From the NCBI RefSeq assembly GCF_029910215.1, contig NZ_CP110397.1, positions 62,001 to 126,000 of the forward strand: DNA of 64,000 nucleotides, written 5' to 3'. Below are positions 61,533-64,000 of this stretch, in pieces. Each line of letters begins with the position of its first letter. Positions within the stretch are counted from its first letter, which is position 1. Source of the DNA: Paraburkholderia sp. D15 (GTDB lineage: Bacteria > Pseudomonadota > Gammaproteobacteria > Burkholderiales > Burkholderiaceae). The notes below the pieces were generated by a model. The model searched no databases. It was not told the DNA's origin and was given only the letters and a program-made list of their open reading frames with translations. A program made the translations under genes and the position numbers.

Positions 61533-63239
61533 GTGGATTGCGACGTCATCATCGTGGGCGGTGGCCCGGTAGGTCTTTTTCTCGCGGCGGAGCTCGGCCA
61601 GCGTGGCGTTAGCGTCGAACTGTTCGATGCGAAGGCCAGCACTTGCACGCATCCTGCCTCGAATGCCAATAGCGCACGCACCATGGAGCATTTCCGCCGC
61701 ATCGGTATTGCCACTTCCGTGCGTGCGTTGGGTCTGCCGCGCGACTACGCGCCGGATGTCGCGTACTTCACGTCGATCGGCGGCCACGAGTTGGCGCGAC
61801 TCGCGCAACCGGCTTCACAGGACGCCGAGGCTTGGGCCCAAGCCCATTCGTTCACCTGGGCGACGCCCGAGCCGCCGCACCGTTGCTCGCAGTTGTATGT
61901 CGAGCCGGTTTTGCTTGCGGCGGCGCGCCGTCATACGCATTGCAACGTTCATTTCAACGCACGGGTGACCGGTTTCACCCAGAGCGGCGAGGGCGTCAGC
62001 GCGACCGTCGAAACGGACGCGACCGCCGGGCGCGACGCGCCGATACGGACCGTCACGGCGCGTTACCTGGTTGGTTGCGACGGACCGCGGAGTCTGGTGC
62101 GCAAAACACTTGGTATCGGCTACGAAGGGGTCGCCGGTGAAAAACGCGAGTTCATGGGCGGCCAGATGGATGCCGTTTATTTCTATGCGCCCGATCTTTA
62201 CCGTGTGAGCCCGCATGCTCCCGCGTGGCAATACTGGACCTTCAGCCCAACGCAGCGCGCGCTGCTGATTGCGGTTGACGGTAAGGGGCATTTCATCATG
62301 AACGTGCAGGCGCGCAACGGCGAATCCGCCGCCACGGACGATGTCAGGCTGCGCATTGCCGAAGCGATCGGCGCGGACATTCCGTTCGTCGTCAGGAGCC
62401 GTTCGCGATGGACGGCGGGCTTCGCGCTGGTGGCGGAAAAGTTCTCGGAACAACGGGTGTTCCTTGCCGGCGATGCCGCGCATCTCTTCACACCGACCGG
62501 CGGCCTTGGCTACAACACCGGCATCGACGACGCGGCCAATCTCGCCTGGAAGCTCGAGGCCATGGTCAAGGGCGCGGCGGGCGCGGCGCTCGGCGCGAGT
62601 TACGAAGCGGAACGTCGCCCCGCGGCGTTGCGCAACACCGCGTTCGCGCGCGGCTTCGCGGACAGCATCGGTCACGTGCAGGTGCCTGCCGCAGCTTATG
62701 AGCCAGGCGGTGCCGGCGACGCCGCGCGTGCCGCGGTCGGCGACTACCTGAAGTTCCACGCGACCGCCGAGTTTGTGATTCCAGGCGTGCATCTCGGCAC
62801 CCGTTACGAAGCGTCGCCGCTACTTCGCGCGGAGCCCGGTGCCGCGGCGCCGGATACCGCGAATCTCTACGTGCCCTGTGCACGGCCGGGGCATCGCGCG
62901 CCGCATGCGTGGCTTGCCGGCGGCGCTTCGCTGTACGACGCGTTCGGCGCCGGATTCACGCTGCTGTGCATCGGCGAAGCCGGCGTCGACGTGGAACGCG
63001 ACGACGCCTATCGGCGGGCCGCGGCGACGCTGCCGCACCTGAGCGCCGTGCGAACCAACGAAGCGGCGGTGGCGGCGCTTTACAAGGCGGCCTTCGTGCT
63101 GATCCGTCCCGACCAGCATGTCGCGTGGCGGGGCAACGTTCTGAACGACGAATTCGATGCCGCCGTGCTGTGCACGCTCGGGCGTCAGCCTCAGGAAGCG
63201 GGCCAGTCGACGTGGCGGGCGTGTCCGTCGGTTGCCTGA
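61533..63239 (+). CDS. Class A FAD-dependent aromatic monooxygenase
   Basis: 568 residues with GTG start at 61533, supported by AGGAGACAGCA. FAD motifs VIIVGGGPVGLFLAAELGQR, YLVGCDGPRSLVRKTLG and VFLAGDAAHLFTPTGGLGYN (the ribityl motif, with TGGLG in place of PPMGG). The C-terminal thioredoxin-like domain ends FVLIRPDQHVAWRGNVL. Related at the C-terminus to the 3104 enzyme but with a different active-site half. A 2-hydroxylase or related phenol hydroxylase role is likely. Controlled by the divergent LysR, with an MFS gene following. Confidence 0.9.
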   Translation: MDCDVIIVGGGPVGLFLAAELGQRGVSVELFDAKASTCTHPASNANSARTMEHFRRIGIATSVRALGLPRDYAPDVAYFTSIGGHELARLAQPASQDAEAWAQAHSFTWATPEPPHRCSQLYVEPVLLAAARRHTHCNVHFNARVTGFTQSGEGVSATVETDATAGRDAPIRTVTARYLVGCDGPRSLVRKTLGIGYEGVAGEKREFMGGQMDAVYFYAPDLYRVSPHAPAWQYWTFSPTQRALLIAVDGKGHFIMNVQARNGESAATDDVRLRIAEAIGADIPFVVRSRSRWTAGFALVAEKFSEQRVFLAGDAAHLFTPTGGLGYNTGIDDAANLAWKLEAMVKGAAGAALGASYEAERRPAALRNTAFARGFADSIGHVQVPAAAYEPGGAGDAARAAVGDYLKFHATAEFVIPGVHLGTRYEASPLLRAEPGAAAPDTANLYVPCARPGHRAPHAWLAGGASLYDAFGAGFTLLCIGEAGVDVERDDAYRRAAATLPHLSAVRTNEAAVAALYKAAFVLIRPDQHVAWRGNVLNDEFDAAVLCTLGRQPQEAGQSTWRACPSVA

Positions 63240-63355
63240 ACGTACCCGGCTCATCGTCACGACGCGCTGTCGGGCAACAGCGTCCCGGGCTTATCCGGCG
63301 ACCTGCGATCACAACTAGTTTCGCACGCAAGCGAACCATCCTTTGGAGACAGGCA

Positions 63356-64000
63356 ATGCAGGTTCAGACAATGACGCCGGATCGCGTCGAGGGCGGCAAG
63401 AACACCTCCGCGCTGCAGGTCCTTACCTTGTTCCTTTGTTTTCTGGTCGTCGGCGCCGATGGCTTCGACGTGGCGTCGGTGGGTTACGTGGCCCCGTTAC
63501 TGAAGCAGTCGTGGGCGCTGAGTCCGGCGCAACTCGGGCCGATCTTCGGCGCGGGCCTGTTCGGGCTCACGGTCGGCAGCTTTCTGTTCGGGCCGCTCGC
63601 CGACCGCATCGGACGCAAGCGCGTCATCACGATTTCGCTGGTGCTGTTCGGCATCGGCAGCCTGGCGTGCGCGTATGCCCCGTCGCCGCTCTGGCTGGTC
63701 GCGCTGCGCTTCGCCACCGGCGCGGGTCTGGGCGGCGCCATGCCGAATGCGATCACGTTGGCGTCCGAATTCAGCCCGGCGCGCAGTCGCGCTCTGAGAG
63801 TCACACTGATGTTCTGCGGCTTCACCCTCGGCCTCGCGTTCGGCGGCGCCGTGGCCGCGTTGCTGATTCCGCGCTTCGGCTGGAAAGGCGTCTTCTTGTT
63901 CGGTGGGCTGTTCCCGCTGGTGCTGACGCCCATCGTCTGGATCTGGATGCCGGAATCGCTGCGTTTCATGGCGCGTAAGCCGCGCTATCAGGCGGAAGTG
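63356..64000 (+). CDS. MFS aromatic-acid transporter (AAHS type), 5' part
   Basis: ATG 63356 with TTGGAGACAGG; 215 codons are visible and the gene runs off the window. LFLCFLVVGADGFDVASVGY in TM1 carries the DGFD motif characteristic of aromatic acid:H+ symporters such as PcaK/BenK, and GPLADRIGRKRVITISLVLF the loop 2-3 signature; RFATGAGLGGAMPNAITLAS is TM4. It presumably brings in the substrate of the monooxygenase at 61533. Confidence 0.92.
   Translation, partial: MQVQTMTPDRVEGGKNTSALQVLTLFLCFLVVGADGFDVASVGYVAPLLKQSWALSPAQLGPIFGAGLFGLTVGSFLFGPLADRIGRKRVITISLVLFGIGSLACAYAPSPLWLVALRFATGAGLGGAMPNAITLASEFSPARSRALRVTLMFCGFTLGLAFGGAVAALLIPRFGWKGVFLFGGLFPLVLTPIVWIWMPESLRFMARKPRYQAEV

Noticed and set aside
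1..64000. CRISPR array, tRNA or rRNA genes
   Set aside because: No regularly spaced repeats, cloverleaf-like sequences or rRNA segments were noticed on either strand; short tRNAs could still be missed by eye.

Overview
This window looks like accessory DNA from a secondary replicon (megaplasmid or chromid) of a Burkholderiaceae bacterium, most plausibly Paraburkholderia or Caballeronia. The evidence is GC-rich coding, several trimeric porins of the Burkholderiales type (signal peptide followed by SVTLYG/SVTLFG), many LysR/TetR/MarR-regulated aromatic-degradation operons, and a KfrA-type plasmid protein near 28 kb. This assignment is inferred from protein character only.

1-27.7 kb is a large aromatic-catabolism island. 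It opens with the end of one operon (ring-cleavage-type VOC protein, FAH-family hydrolase, SnoaL-like protein), a porin broken by an amber codon and a class A FAD monooxygenase. Next come a LysR regulator divergent from an iron-type alcohol dehydrogenase, an MFS transporter with a one-base lesion, and a TetR regulator. The core operon is a two-component flavin monooxygenase, type I extradiol dioxygenase, flavin reductase, MFS transporter, FAH hydrolase, amidohydrolase/decarboxylase with an export signal, and aldehyde dehydrogenase. Together these give hydroxylation, meta cleavage, hydrolysis and side-chain oxidation. A MarR regulator diverges from a porin, glutathione S-transferase and glutathione reductase. 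A LysR/SnoaL-like pair, an exported alpha/beta hydrolase and two amidohydrolases (one very like gamma-resorcylate decarboxylase) close the island.

27.7-51.6 kb is a mosaic of plasmid-type and decaying mobile DNA. It holds KfrA with a candidate operator, a SET-domain protein, a broken YhcG/DUF1016 nuclease carrying a 29-bp palindrome that also occurs upstream of it, a small Cys-rich protein, and a DUF3800 gene preceded by a candidate structured RNA. A Tn7-like remnant with terminal direct repeats, a zinc alcohol dehydrogenase, and a signalling block (EAL phosphodiesterase, two hybrid histidine kinases) follow. Further on are two tiny Pro-rich proteins, a tyrosyl-tRNA synthetase fragment joined to a receiver-domain fragment, envelope proteins, a LysR pseudogene, two IS6-family elements and a DUF7673 pseudogene.

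51.8-64 kb is a second catabolic island. A SnoaL-like/LysR pair duplicates the one at 22.7-24.3 kb, including its candidate operator at identical spacing. A TetR-controlled operon encodes FAH hydrolase, extradiol dioxygenase, an MhpA-like hydroxylase, porin and MFS transporter, a compact uptake-plus-meta-cleavage unit. A LysR regulator diverges from a third class A monooxygenase followed by an MFS transporter that runs off the window.

At least eleven coding regions are broken by single-base changes, truncation or fusion. Either the region is eroding or some lesions are sequence errors; the sequence alone cannot separate these. No tRNA, rRNA or CRISPR array was found.
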